From the NCBI GenBank assembly GCA_900771975.1, contig CAAGPV010000038.1:91230-155229 (forward strand): a stretch of 64,000 nt of DNA. The letters run 5' to 3'. The stretch's first letter is position 1. Each line of letters opens with the position of its first letter. Below the pieces are notes generated by a model, which saw only the letters and a list, made by a program, of their open reading frames with translations, searched no databases and was not told the origin of the DNA. Below, one piece after another: positions 46,406-56,182 of the stretch. This DNA comes from an uncultured Prevotella sp. (GTDB lineage: Bacteria > Bacteroidota > Bacteroidia > Bacteroidales > Bacteroidaceae). The translations under genes and the position numbers were made by a program.

Positions 46406-48469
46406 TTATTCGTCAAAAATTATTTCATTGTCACTATCTGCTGCAGGCTCTTCAGTTTTAGGCTTCGGGAGACTTTTCAGTTTTCCTTGTTCGTCAAACA
46501 TTCCATAAGTTGTACGAAGAACTATAAACTCAGTACGTCTGTTTAGCTGATTACATATTTCTTGTTTGTCCTTATCCAGCTTTTTGATGAAATCTTCTGT
46601 CAATACATCATTTTCTTTCAACCACGTATATTTTTCCGTGAGTTTCTTTCTTATCGTTTTTGGCTTTTCTTTTCCATATCCCACAGGTGTAAGTCTATCA
46701 GAAGATATCCCGTGGCTCACCAAATAATCAACAACCGATTGTGCACGTTTTGCCGAAAGGGTCTTGTTGTAAGTCTCCGAACCTTTATAATCTGTGTGTG
46801 CACTAAGCTCGATTGTTACGTTTGGATTCTCATTAAGTAGCTTTACAAGATTGTCCAATGCTGTTTTTGATTCTGGACGAAGGGATGCTTTGTCAAAATC
46901 ATAGAATATGTTGTCTATCATTACAGGTACTCTGATTGATGCTAAAGGTAATTGCAATGTATATTCTTGTGAATTTTCCTTTGGCTCTATCGTTATTTCC
47001 TCTTTGTGATTTAAAAAGCCTTTACAAGTCGCAAGAAGAATGTATTGAACTCCAGGTTTAACAACTTGTTCAAATGAGCCATCTCCTTTAACAGAAACTT
47101 TCAGATTTGTCCCGTCATTCCCGACAATATAGACTTGTGCTGCTGGAAGTTCATATCCATCCATCTCATAAACCCATCCTTTTATGGTTTGAATAACTTC
47201 TGGCAATTCAAAACTGTATATATGATCCCATCCACGTGCATCATTTCTATTCGACGAGAAAAAACCGCGATTGTGTGCTCCTTCAAAAGTCAGACCAAAG
47301 TCATCGCCCTGTGAATTCAATGGGTAACCTGGATGCTCAATATGGTACTTGTGGTCTTTCCCTATTTTTGCAATATACACATCCAACCCGCCAAGACCTC
47401 CATGACCATCGCTCGAAAAGTACAAATCGCCATTAGGCCGAAATGTTGGGAACATTTCGTCTCCAGGTGTATTTATCGGCTCACCAAGATTTTCCACACC
47501 ACCGAGACTTCCTCCAGTTATCCTGACGCGCCAAATGTCTTTACCGCCCTTTCCTCCGGGCATGTCACTGACAAAATAAAGCCAATTGCCATCTGGACTT
47601 AGAGCAGGATGAGCAAAACTTGATAATGTATCACGACTGATCTCCAATTTGGTAGCTTTACTCCATGCCGCATCAGTACGGTTGGACACTGCTATTTGAG
47701 CATAACGGGGATAACTGGGATCAGTTTGACATTGGGTAATGTACATTTCTCTTCCATCAACAGAAAACGCAGGTGTTCCTTCATCATAAATAGTGTTTAG
47801 ACCACTGTCTATGGTTTTGGGATGTCCCCATTTGCCTTTGTCGTCTTTTTCGCTAACAAAAATATCTCCTGGTTTGGTTCCCGTTATACCACTCAGTTCA
47901 TCTCCTTGAGCTTCATTACGGGTAGAAGTAAAATATAATTGTTCAAATTGGTCTCCATAAAGCATTGGAGAATAATCAGCTCGCCTTGAGTTGAAAATAT
48001 CCATTTTCTTAACTATATATTTTGAGCCGGTTCTTTTCAACTCCGTTGCAGCCTCAGCCGCTACCATACCTTCTTTTGCTGCTTCGCTTTGTGGAAGAGA
48101 GTCTTTGGCTATTTTATACTCCTTATAAGCTTCGGTATAGTTGCCGTTTTTCATCAAATTATCCGCCAACTTCAAATGGGTGTTCCCATCATCCTTTTTG
48201 TAACGCACTACATTGCGGTAAGCAGATATAGCTTGGCCTACATAATTAATATGGTCATAGCAATAAGCCATTTGTTGCGCACGTTCTCCGCGCGAACTCC
48301 TGTCTTTTGGTGGTGTTCTTCGATAAGCAGCCTTAAACTGATTAGCAGCATCATAATACTCCCCCAAAGCGAGATATTTTTCACCTCGTTTTATGTTTTT
48401 GTCTATACCACAGGCAGTAAGTAAACTACATGCCAAGAAAAGAAGGGTAAACAATTTGATATGAGCCAT
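46406..48469 (-). CDS. porE: PorE-like OmpA-family lipoprotein (type IX secretion associated)
   Basis: A 687-aa outer-membrane lipoprotein with four parts in order: signal and lipobox (LFLACSLLTAC), TPR repeats (about 25-150), a WD40/PD40-like beta-propeller (about 180-450, PALSPDGNWLYFVSDMPGG, FPTFRPNGDLYFSSDG), a carboxypeptidase-regulatory-like domain (480-560), and an OmpA C-terminal peptidoglycan-binding domain (570-690, YDFDKASLRPESKTALDNL, NRRTEFIVLR). This layout is that of PorE, which anchors the type IX secretion system to peptidoglycan. The frame is open to 48616; ATG 48469 gives the lipoprotein signal. The terminal insertion TIRKKLTEKYTWLKENDVL inside the OmpA domain is unusual. 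Confidence 0.85.
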   Translation of the reverse strand: MAHIKLFTLLFLACSLLTACGIDKNIKRGEKYLALGEYYDAANQFKAAYRRTPPKDRSSRGERAQQMAYCYDHINYVGQAISAYRNVVRYKKDDGNTHLKLADNLMKNGNYTEAYKEYKIAKDSLPQSEAAKEGMVAAEAATELKRTGSKYIVKKMDIFNSRRADYSPMLYGDQFEQLYFTSTRNEAQGDELSGITGTKPGDIFVSEKDDKGKWGHPKTIDSGLNTIYDEGTPAFSVDGREMYITQCQTDPSYPRYAQIAVSNRTDAAWSKATKLEISRDTLSSFAHPALSPDGNWLYFVSDMPGGKGGKDIWRVRITGGSLGGVENLGEPINTPGDEMFPTFRPNGDLYFSSDGHGGLGGLDVYIAKIGKDHKYHIEHPGYPLNSQGDDFGLTFEGAHNRGFFSSNRNDARGWDHIYSFELPEVIQTIKGWVYEMDGYELPAAQVYIVGNDGTNLKVSVKGDGSFEQVVKPGVQYILLATCKGFLNHKEEITIEPKENSQEYTLQLPLASIRVPVMIDNIFYDFDKASLRPESKTALDNLVKLLNENPNVTIELSAHTDYKGSETYNKTLSAKRAQSVVDYLVSHGISSDRLTPVGYGKEKPKTIRKKLTEKYTWLKENDVLTEDFIKKLDKDKQEICNQLNRRTEFIVLRTTYGMFDEQGKLKSLPKPKTEEPAADSDNEIIFDE

Positions 48470-48530
48470 ACTTGGTTTGAACTGTTGTTCTTTTAATTTA
48501 GAACGCTCAGTTAAGCTATTTATTATATGT

Positions 48531-50579
48531 TCAGAAACTTTTCCTGTAAGTGCATCCCTCACGCCAACGACTACATCCATAAGCCGTCTTACCTTTAATG
48601 ATGTAGCCCTTGCCACAAAGTGGGCATATTTTTTTGTTTTTGTCCAATTTTAATTGAGAAGTCTTGGCTGACACGGATGTTTTGGGAGCAGTTTTGGAAG
48701 ATTTTTTACGATTGGTTGTCTTTTTCTCTTTTTCTATTTCTACTGTTGCTACATGTCTGTTGCTATTGTCGGCCAGCACTTCTTGCACAATCTTTTGAAT
48801 TTGCTCTTTGAGCTCTTTTATAAATTGAGCCGCATCATACTTATTGTGCTCGATATCACGAAGCTTCTTTTCCCATATTCCAGTTAATTCACAACTCGTA
48901 AGAAGTTTTTCGTGAATGGTTTCTATAAGTTGTATACCTGTTGGAGTGGCTATTAGATTTTTTCTTTCGCGACGTATATAATGGCGCTTAAATAGTGTTT
49001 CTATTATAGCAGCACGAGAAGAAGGTCGCCCTATGCCATTTTCTTTCATGGCCGCTCTTAGTTCTTCATCCTCTACAAATTTGCCGGCTGTTTCCATTGC
49101 ACCCAGCAATGAGGCTTCTGTATAATGTTTAGGAGGCGTCGTTTGTTTCTCCGTTAATGTTGGCTGATGAGGCCCACTTTCTCCTTTCACAAAGGATGGT
49201 AGTATTTTATTATTTGCCCCATTATTTTCCCTACTGTTTGTCGGGTCTTCGTTTGAAATATTCTTGTTTTCATTTGCATAAACCGTTCTCCATCCCAACT
49301 CCAGGATTTCCTTGCCGGTTGCCTTCAACTCTATTTCTTCCACTTTGCCTAAAACAGTAGTTGTAGAGAATTTACAATCGGGATAAAACACACTTATAAA
49401 GCGTTTCGCTATTAAGTCAAACACGTTACGTTCCATATCTGTCAATCCACGTGGAGGTACGCCAGTGGGAATAATGGCATGGTGATCTGTAACCTTTGAC
49501 GTATCAAAAACTCTCTTTGATTTTGGCAACTTATTTCCCGATAGCGGTTTTATAAATTTTGAATAAACGGTTTTCCCCTCAAAGGAAGTTTTGAAAAGCC
49601 CATTCATAATGTTCGGGCATTTTGGATAAATGTCGTCACTTAAATATTGTGTATCAACACGTGGGTATGTGGTAAACTTCTTTTCATATAGTGACTGTAT
49701 AAGGTTGAGCGTAGTTTCTGCAGAGTAAGAAAACTTTCTGTTGCAGTCCACTTGAAGTGAAGTCAAATCATAAAGTTGTTTCGGTTGTTCAGTTCCTTTC
49801 TTCTTTTGAATGGATGTTACACAAAACGGTTTGTCATTGATGAGCAAAAAAGCCTTTTCTCCTTCCTCTTTTGAAAGATATTTCCCCTTTGTAGCTGTAA
49901 ATAGCGTATCTCTATAAATGGTAGAAAGCACCCAATACGGTTCGGGCTGAAAGTTGTCAATCTCTTTTTGTCGATTCACAATGAGTGCCAATGTTGGTGT
50001 TTGTACACGTCCTATTGAAAGCACTTGATGGTTTTGGCCATATTTTAGCGTATAAAGACGTGTTGCATTCATACCCAACAACCAATCCCCGATTGCACGG
50101 GAGAGCCCAGCCAAATAAAGGGACTGATAGGCATCTTGCTCTTTCAACTGTCGAAAACCTTCCTTAATAGCTTCGTCTGTCATTGACGATATCCAAAGTC
50201 GTTTAACCGGGCATACAACTCCTGCTTTTTGCATTACCCAACGTTGTATCAATTCTCCCTCTTGGCCGGCATCACCACAATTAACAATCTCATCAGCATT
50301 GGCATATAACTTTTCTATTGTTTCAAATTGCCGGCGTATACCATCATCGTTTATCAGTTTAATTCCAAACCTTGAAGGTATCATGGGTAAAGCCGAAAGA
50401 CTCCATCGCTTCCACCCTTCTTGATAATCATTTGGTTCTTTCAACTCGCAGAGATGGCCAAAAGTCCAGGTCACTTGATAGCCATTGCCCTCCATATAGG
50501 TTTTATGGTCAGTATTGGCTCCCAAGACACGTGCTATATCTCGTCCAACGCTCGGTTTCTCTGCTATACAAACTATCAT
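48531..50579 (-). CDS. topB: DNA topoisomerase III
   Basis: A type IA topoisomerase of 682 aa. The TOPRIM domain is at the N-terminus (CIAEKPSVGRDIARVL, NCGDAGQEGELIQRW); the nucleophilic Tyr is in FTTYPRVDTQYLSDD; a single C-terminal zinc ribbon (CPLCGKGYII ... CSRWREGC) follows a Lys-rich linker. The enzyme decatenates DNA and removes recombination intermediates. Such TopB genes occur both in the core and on conjugative elements of Bacteroidetes; here it heads a housekeeping operon. ATG 50579 is chosen over a longer frame that would overlap the promoter. Confidence 0.92.
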   Translation of the reverse strand: MIVCIAEKPSVGRDIARVLGANTDHKTYMEGNGYQVTWTFGHLCELKEPNDYQEGWKRWSLSALPMIPSRFGIKLINDDGIRRQFETIEKLYANADEIVNCGDAGQEGELIQRWVMQKAGVVCPVKRLWISSMTDEAIKEGFRQLKEQDAYQSLYLAGLSRAIGDWLLGMNATRLYTLKYGQNHQVLSIGRVQTPTLALIVNRQKEIDNFQPEPYWVLSTIYRDTLFTATKGKYLSKEEGEKAFLLINDKPFCVTSIQKKKGTEQPKQLYDLTSLQVDCNRKFSYSAETTLNLIQSLYEKKFTTYPRVDTQYLSDDIYPKCPNIMNGLFKTSFEGKTVYSKFIKPLSGNKLPKSKRVFDTSKVTDHHAIIPTGVPPRGLTDMERNVFDLIAKRFISVFYPDCKFSTTTVLGKVEEIELKATGKEILELGWRTVYANENKNISNEDPTNSRENNGANNKILPSFVKGESGPHQPTLTEKQTTPPKHYTEASLLGAMETAGKFVEDEELRAAMKENGIGRPSSRAAIIETLFKRHYIRRERKNLIATPTGIQLIETIHEKLLTSCELTGIWEKKLRDIEHNKYDAAQFIKELKEQIQKIVQEVLADNSNRHVATVEIEKEKKTTNRKKSSKTAPKTSVSAKTSQLKLDKNKKICPLCGKGYIIKGKTAYGCSRWREGCTYRKSF

Positions 50580-50599
50580 TACTTTGTGAATTAGAATTG

Positions 50600-50607
50600 C
50601 AAAATTA
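50600..50607 (-). promoter_or_regulatory. Promoter of the topB-porE-rsmF-thyA-folA unit
   Basis: Minus-strand TAATTTTG (-7) and TTTG (-33, plus-strand 50628-50631) with a 20-bp spacer, 20 bp upstream of the topB ATG. Confidence 0.7.
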
Positions 50608-50730
50608 CAAAAAAGGCCTTTTCCAAACAAAGATTGCCCCTACAAAAATCAAGCAAACGATTAATGTTTAATAACAAAAAAGTTATTTTGATTTTGTATT
50701 AGTAGTTGACGTTGTTATTGTTTTTTTTGT

Positions 50731-50738
50731 TACTTTTG
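50731..50738 (+). promoter_or_regulatory. -7 promoter element of lutABC
   Basis: TACTTTTG, 60 bp upstream of the lutA ATG, leaving a leader of about 50 nt that could hold regulation; the -33 region is a weak TTG. Confidence 0.58.
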
Positions 50739-50798
50739 CATCAGAAAGTGAGGAGGATATCATACAAACAACATTAAGAATCTTGAATTGACCAACAG

Positions 50799-51539
50799 AT
50801 GAAAGTCGGATTATTTATCCCTTGTTACGTTAACGCTCTTTTTCCGGAAGTTGGAGTAGCATCCTATAAACTCCTGAAATATTTAGGTGTGGACGTAACT
50901 TATCCTCTAAAACAAACGTGTTGTGGGCAACCTATGGCAAATGCAGGCTTTGAGAAGATGTCAACAACATTGGTTGAACGTTTTGACGATATGTTTTCTT
51001 CGTTCGATTATGTTGTTACACCAAGCGTTTCATGTGCCGCTTTTGTTCGTATCAACTATCCAGCCATTGCCAATAAGAAACATCATCCTTGCCTAACAAG
51101 CAACAAGACGATGGATATGATAGAGTTTCTACATGACATATTAAAGGTAAAAAAACTGCCAGGATCTTTCCCCCATAAGGTGAGCGTCCACAATTCTTGT
51201 CATGGAGTTCGCGAACTCTCCCTTTCTTCACCTTCAGAATGTAACGTTCCACAATATAATAAGATTGTTGATCTCCTTAATCTGATAGATGGAATAGAAG
51301 TAGTTGAGCCTGAGAGAAAAGACGAATGTTGTGGTTTTGGGGGAATGTTTGCCGTTGAAGAACCTGATGTTTCGACGCGCATGGGGCAAGACAAGCTCAA
51401 ACGACATATAGCTACTGGTGCTGAATATATAACAGGGCCAGACAGTTCTTGCCTAATGCACCTGTCCGGTATTGCCCAAAAGCAAAATGAGCAAATTCAG
51501 TTTCTTCATGTTGTCCAAATATTAGCAATAGGATTATGA
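50799..51539 (+). CDS. lutA: LutA/YkgE-type (Fe-S)-binding protein
   Basis: A 246-aa protein with two CCG-type cysteine-rich repeats (KQTCCGQPMANAG and DECCGFGGMFAVEEPDVS), which bind an Fe-S cluster as in heterodisulfide-reductase-like subunits. In LutABC the complex oxidises L-lactate to pyruvate without a flavin. It is the first gene of a three-gene overlap-coupled set (ATGA with lutB). Confidence 0.9.
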   Translation: MKVGLFIPCYVNALFPEVGVASYKLLKYLGVDVTYPLKQTCCGQPMANAGFEKMSTTLVERFDDMFSSFDYVVTPSVSCAAFVRINYPAIANKKHHPCLTSNKTMDMIEFLHDILKVKKLPGSFPHKVSVHNSCHGVRELSLSSPSECNVPQYNKIVDLLNLIDGIEVVEPERKDECCGFGGMFAVEEPDVSTRMGQDKLKRHIATGAEYITGPDSSCLMHLSGIAQKQNEQIQFLHVVQILAIGL

Positions 51540-52909
51540 GCACCTTTCATTCAAAACAAGCACACAAAATACTGAAGAATTCAGAAAAAATCACGCGACA
51601 CGATCAAACCTTTTGGTCGGTTCGCATGAAACGGGACACAATGGCAACGCAGTTGCCAGAATGGGAAGAATTGCGCGAAAAAGCAAGTGAAATAAAACGC
51701 CATGTTGTAAGCCATTTAGCCGATTATCTAGAGCAATTTTCTTCGGCATTGGAAAAGAACGGAGTAATCGTTCATTGGGCTCAAGACGCAAACGAATTTA
51801 ACGAAATCGTATATGGCATTTTGCGAGAACACAACGTTAAGAAACTCGTAAAATCAAAGTCAATGCTTACTGAGGAGTGCGAAATGAACGCTTTTCTTGA
51901 AAGCAAAGGCTTGGATGTGGTAGAAACTGACCTGGGAGAACGCATCTTGCAACTCATGCATAAAAAGCCTGCCCACATAGTTATGCCTGCCATCCATATC
52001 ACTCGCGAAGAAGTTGGAAGAATGTTTGAGGAGAAGGGCATATCCAAGGAAATTGGCAATTACGACCCTACCTACTTGACACAATGTGCACGTATTCATT
52101 TAAGAAATCAATTCTTGGAAGCTGATGCAGGAATGACTGGGTGTAATTTTGGGGTGGCCAAGACAGGTGACATTGTGGTATGTACCAATGAGGGAAATGC
52201 GGATATGAGCACATCATTGCCCAAACTTCACATAGTGGGAATGGGAATAGAAAAACTTGTCCCCGATTATGACTCTTTGGCCATATTTCAACGTCTATTG
52301 GCCCGTTGCGGAACAGGACAACCAACCACAACATTCACCTCTCACTTTCGGAAAGCCCGTCCAGGAGCAGAAATGCATGTGGTCTTGTTAGACAACGGCA
52401 GAAGTGATATCCTTGGAAATACCACCCATTGGGAGACACTAAAATGTATGCGGTGCGGTGCCTGCATGAACACTTGTCCTGTCTATCGTAGATCCACAGG
52501 ATATAGTTATTCCTATTTTATCCCCGGCCCAATAGGCATCAACCTTGGAATGTTGAAAAATCCGAAGTTACATAGCGGCAATGTGTCAGCCTGCTCCTTG
52601 TGTCTAAGTTGCAACAACGTGTGTCCCACGAAAGTCAATCCAGGAACACAAATCTATGCTTGGAGGCAGCAACTGGATAGCTTAGGAACTGCAAATCCAG
52701 CCAAGAAGCTCATATCAGAGGCTATGAAAGTGACCTACGAGCATCATGGTCTTTTGGCTGCTGCCCTAAAAACGGCTCCAATAGTTAACCTCCTGCCCCA
52801 CTCCCTCACAGAAAACGCCCATCTTGACCCTTGGGCAGTAGGACATAATTTGCCGACATTCTCTAAAGAATCGTTCGAAACCATGTGGAAGAAAGGAAAG
52901 GTAAAATGA
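51536..52909 (+). CDS. lutB: LutB-type lactate utilisation Fe-S protein
   Basis: A 457-aa protein with an N-terminal LUD domain (about 60-300; TGCNFGVAKTGDIVVCTNEGN) and a C-terminal ferredoxin-like region with two [4Fe-4S] motifs, CMRCGACMNTCPVYRR and CSLCLSCNNVCPTKVNPG. It overlaps lutA by 4 bp and lutC by 4 bp, so the three are translated together. It is the electron-transfer core of the lactate-oxidising complex. Confidence 0.93.
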   Translation: MSTFHSKQAHKILKNSEKITRHDQTFWSVRMKRDTMATQLPEWEELREKASEIKRHVVSHLADYLEQFSSALEKNGVIVHWAQDANEFNEIVYGILREHNVKKLVKSKSMLTEECEMNAFLESKGLDVVETDLGERILQLMHKKPAHIVMPAIHITREEVGRMFEEKGISKEIGNYDPTYLTQCARIHLRNQFLEADAGMTGCNFGVAKTGDIVVCTNEGNADMSTSLPKLHIVGMGIEKLVPDYDSLAIFQRLLARCGTGQPTTTFTSHFRKARPGAEMHVVLLDNGRSDILGNTTHWETLKCMRCGACMNTCPVYRRSTGYSYSYFIPGPIGINLGMLKNPKLHSGNVSACSLCLSCNNVCPTKVNPGTQIYAWRQQLDSLGTANPAKKLISEAMKVTYEHHGLLAAALKTAPIVNLLPHSLTENAHLDPWAVGHNLPTFSKESFETMWKKGKVK

Positions 52910-53487
52910 AAAAAGAATTATTATTTGCCAAGCTCAGAAAACAAACAACAGCTACCTATGACATGCCCAATATGGCTATAAATGCCATTCAATATGAAGA
53001 TACCTACAAAAAGTTTGTTGAGATGAGCATTGCCGCCGGTTGCCGTATCCAACCCATCACACCTAAAGACAACTTGTGCGAAGTTGTAAAAAAACTATAT
53101 CCAGAAGCAAAAGTCTTTGCAAGTCATCTTCCGACTTTTGCTCCAATTGTCGAGAAAAATCCAGATATGATTGCTTCTGCCCAAGAATTGAACGGAACTG
53201 ACGTTGGCATTGTAGAGGGAAAAGTGGGCGTTGCCGAGAATGCATGCATTTGGATTCCACAAACCATGAAAGAGAAAGCCGTTTGCTTCATTTCTGAATA
53301 TCTTGTAATATTGTTGTCTAAAAAGGCTATCGTCAACAATATGCATGAGGCATACAGAAAAATAGAAATGAGCCATTACGGATTCGGAACTTTCATTAGC
53401 GGGGCTTCTAAAACCGCAGACATCGAACAGGCACTGGTGATGGGGGCTCAAGCAGCAAGAGGAGTTACCATTTTGATTTCCGAATAG
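52906..53487 (+). CDS. lutC: LutC-type LUD protein (DUF162)
   Basis: A 193-aa LUD-domain protein, the third part of LutABC. Diagnostic segment: GTDVGIVEGKVGVAENACIWI and FGTFISGASKTADIEQALVMGA. The frame is open to 52885, but ATG 52906 overlaps the lutB stop (ATGA) and is the natural start. No fourth gene follows; the 253 bp to the next gene hold nothing I recognise. Confidence 0.92.
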   Translation: MKKELLFAKLRKQTTATYDMPNMAINAIQYEDTYKKFVEMSIAAGCRIQPITPKDNLCEVVKKLYPEAKVFASHLPTFAPIVEKNPDMIASAQELNGTDVGIVEGKVGVAENACIWIPQTMKEKAVCFISEYLVILLSKKAIVNNMHEAYRKIEMSHYGFGTFISGASKTADIEQALVMGAQAARGVTILISE

Positions 53488-53740
53488 GCATGATTTTATA
53501 ATTGTCTACCCACTGCAAAAGAACAGACCTTTTTGTGTAAAGCAATACTATAAAGCATGTAGATAAGTTTAAAGTTAAGCCACACGAGAAACAGTTTGCA
53601 ACCTATTGATTTCCAGTAATTTATATATTTCATCGTAAAACCGGCCTTTTTAGGAGCCAAAAGCGGCATGTGTAGATTTCACTTAGCTTGCTACTACAAG
53701 TAGAACTTTGTATATGATTGATGTATAAGGTTGTTTTTAG

Positions 53741-54844
53741 TTATTTACCGCTCCATGCATTAATTGTTTCAACAACCATTTTTGCCTCCTCGTTTGTCAT
53801 GGTTTGATTGCAGGGAAGGCTCAGCTCACATCGATGAATATACTCGGAAATGGGGAAACTAAGGGAGTTCCATTCTTTATAGGCTTTTTGCTTGTGAGGA
53901 GGTATGGGATAATGTATCATCGTATGTATTCCACTTGCGCTTAAATATGCCTGAAGGGCATCTCTGTTTTGAGACAAAACGGGATAGATGTGATAAACAT
54001 TATCACAATTACAACAATTAATAAGCGTAACCAAAGGATGATGAATGTTCTGATTGTAATATTGAGCTATCTCTTTTCGGCGACTATTGTCTTCATCAAG
54101 ATATTTCAGTTTAATGCTCAAAACGCGTGCCTGCATTTCGTCCATTCTGCTATTTCGACCTTGATAGGGAAATACATATTTTCGGGAAGAGCCATAATTG
54201 CCCAAAGCACGAATGGTATCGGCCAGCATTTTGTCATTTGTAGTAACCGCGCCAGCATCTCCCAAGGCTCCAAGATTTTTACCTGGATAAAAGCTATGGG
54301 CAGCTGCATCTCCCAAGTTACCGGTATGCAATTTTCCATAACAACAGCCATGAGCCTGGGCATTGTCTTCTATCAGCTTCAGATGGTGTTGTTGACAGAA
54401 GCGTCCAATTGCCTCTGTATAGGCACAACAACCGTAAAGGTGGACCAGCATTAAAGCTTTTGTTCGCGTAGTTAGGGCATTTTCAAGTAACCAGTCATCA
54501 AGTTGAAGCGTATCTTTTCGTGGTTCTACAAGAATAGGATGAAGATTGTTTTGTGTAATAGAGAGTATGGTAGCGATATAGGTGTTGGCTGGTACAATAA
54601 CGTCATCGCCATCCTTTAGCACACCAAGTTCTCGATAAGCTTGCAAGATGAGTGACAAGGCATCAAGACCATTGCCGCAACCCACACAATAGCGGGATCC
54701 TATATAGGCGGCATAGTTGGTCTCAAAGTCTTTTAAGGCCGTTCCCTGCAAATACCATCCACTTTCAACAACATCAGAAATGCCTTGCAAGATTTCTTCT
54801 TCATGCATTTCCGTCACTTTTTTTAAGGACAAATAATCAATCAT
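53741..54844 (-). CDS. fdtB: DegT/DnrJ/EryC1-type sugar aminotransferase, FdtB-like
   Basis: A 367-aa PLP-dependent sugar aminotransferase that makes the 3-amino group on a dTDP-3-keto-6-deoxyhexose. It has GNGLDALSLILQA near the N-terminus, the DNAQAHGCCYG region, the PLP Lys in SFYPGKNLGALGDAGAV and the C-terminal NVYHIYPV. Together with FdtA-like and RmlB genes in the operon this fits FdtB or QdtB. ATG 54844 overlaps the upstream acyltransferase stop by 4 bp (ATGA); the TTG at 54862 is rejected. It is the last gene of its operon. Confidence 0.88.
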   Translation of the reverse strand: MIDYLSLKKVTEMHEEEILQGISDVVESGWYLQGTALKDFETNYAAYIGSRYCVGCGNGLDALSLILQAYRELGVLKDGDDVIVPANTYIATILSITQNNLHPILVEPRKDTLQLDDWLLENALTTRTKALMLVHLYGCCAYTEAIGRFCQQHHLKLIEDNAQAHGCCYGKLHTGNLGDAAAHSFYPGKNLGALGDAGAVTTNDKMLADTIRALGNYGSSRKYVFPYQGRNSRMDEMQARVLSIKLKYLDEDNSRRKEIAQYYNQNIHHPLVTLINCCNCDNVYHIYPVLSQNRDALQAYLSASGIHTMIHYPIPPHKQKAYKEWNSLSFPISEYIHRCELSLPCNQTMTNEEAKMVVETINAWSGK

Positions 54845-55806
54845 ACCGTATATGAATACCAATCATAGCAAACGCCTCTTCCTCCAAATCCTTCTTTTTG
54901 AAATATGAGAGATGCGTTTAAATCATGTCCGTCTCCATCCGAAGACTTTCCAAAGTCAAAGTAAGGCTCCGACCAACTTTTCTTATTGATAAGATAGTCG
55001 AAAAGTAAATCAAGCACCCCTATAGCTTTCCCTTCAACAGAAGCTGAAATGTATTGGGTGTGAACCACTTGTCTTGAAACATAAAGTAGCGTTCCTCCAA
55101 GGGCTTCATTGCCACGATAAGCCATAAATAAGCGAATATTAGACGGAAAACGGCTCTTTAAGAGGCACAACTCTGGAAGTGTATGCACAGGTTTTGCTCC
55201 ATACTTGTTTTCAAGATTTTCATCAAGAATCTTCCAAAATGCAGACAAGTCGTTAGTTTCTCTTACCTCCACACCATTCCTCAAGGCTTTGCGTATTCCC
55301 GATTTCCTTGATTCATTAAAGGGTAGATGACGATTTAGGAATATTGCAGAAGAAATGTGTCTGACCAATATACGTGCATTACATATATTGGTGAGAGCAT
55401 ATAAATCTTCTTCAGCAGGCAGCTCATGATATATCCAAGGGATGGTTTTGTACACAACTGTCGTGAACCCCTGATTATGCAAATACCCATTGATTGCTTT
55501 GAAGGTTTCAGCAATGTCTGCAGTTGTTGCTTTTGAAGTAGTGAGAAGTCCACCATAAGTGAGACCTTGGTGGGAATAGAAAACTTGTTCATGCTCGTTA
55601 CCCGGCAAAAGGGCATATAAATGACCCTTACGGTAAACCATCAGCGAATGATCGAGAAATCTATCAGCATGATAATCCATATAGTTGCGATCAAAAAGGA
55701 ATGTTCCTTGTTTTGACTTAGCTACAAACGAGTTCCACTCATCCCTTTTATCTGCCAAATAGCGCTTTACTTCAAATATTTCCGATATATTCTTTAAATT
55801 CGACAT
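54841..55806 (-). CDS. FemAB/GNAT-type acyltransferase of amino-sugar pathway
   Basis: A 321-aa protein with an acyl-CoA N-acyltransferase-like fold in two halves (LVFR/GLTYGGLLTTSKATTAD and AYRGNEALGGTLLYVSRQVVHTQYISAS). Its place between FdtA and FdtB suggests that it N-acylates the 3-amino sugar, a job done in other systems by the unrelated left-handed-helix enzyme FdtC. ATG 55806 (MSNLKNISEIF) is chosen, so it overlaps the end of fdtA by 35 bp. Substrate and acyl donor are inferred from context only. Confidence 0.7.
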   Translation of the reverse strand: MSNLKNISEIFEVKRYLADKRDEWNSFVAKSKQGTFLFDRNYMDYHADRFLDHSLMVYRKGHLYALLPGNEHEQVFYSHQGLTYGGLLTTSKATTADIAETFKAINGYLHNQGFTTVVYKTIPWIYHELPAEEDLYALTNICNARILVRHISSAIFLNRHLPFNESRKSGIRKALRNGVEVRETNDLSAFWKILDENLENKYGAKPVHTLPELCLLKSRFPSNIRLFMAYRGNEALGGTLLYVSRQVVHTQYISASVEGKAIGVLDLLFDYLINKKSWSEPYFDFGKSSDGDGHDLNASLIFQKEGFGGRGVCYDWYSYTV

Positions 55807-56182
55807 AGTCACGAATATAATCTGATTCTTCAAAGTAGTCAGAAGCTAAAACCAAACAAACCGACCCACTTGAAAAATCTTCTAAAGTTCGCCAAACACC
55901 TGTTTCAACAAGTAATCCTTGATAAGGGTGGTTCAAATGAAAACGCTCTTTTGTAATCCCATCGTCCAAAGTTACCGTAAACGAGCCGCTTACTGCAATA
56001 ATAAGTTCTTTGCAGCGTTTGTGAGCATGGCCGCCACGACTTTCTCCAGATGGAATATCATACGTCCAATAAACCCTTTTAATCTCAAACGGGATATTTT
56101 TCATTTGCTCTGCAACGGTAAGATTTCCGCGCAAATCAAAGATTTTTGGCAGATTTATGATATATCCCTTATTTTTTAACAT
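55772..56182 (-). CDS. fdtA: FdtA/QdtA-type dTDP-4-keto-6-deoxyhexose 3,4-isomerase
   Basis: A 136-aa cupin of the WxcM/FdtA family that isomerises dTDP-4-keto-6-deoxyglucose to the 3-keto sugar. The cupin metal-free active site is visible: SRGGHAHKRCKELIIAVSGSF and the C-terminal ACLVLASDYFEESDYIR-like segment (VCLVLASDYFEES). Product configuration (Fuc3N or Qui3N) cannot be told from sequence. It overlaps purT by 14 bp. Confidence 0.88.
   Translation of the reverse strand: MLKNKGYIINLPKIFDLRGNLTVAEQMKNIPFEIKRVYWTYDIPSGESRGGHAHKRCKELIIAVSGSFTVTLDDGITKERFHLNHPYQGLLVETGVWRTLEDFSSGSVCLVLASDYFEESDYIRDYVEFKEYIGNI

Noticed and set aside
53488..53740. A small gene or RNA in the lutC-fdtB gap
   Set aside because: No frame with a plausible start, no clear hairpin with T run and no tRNA-like folding.
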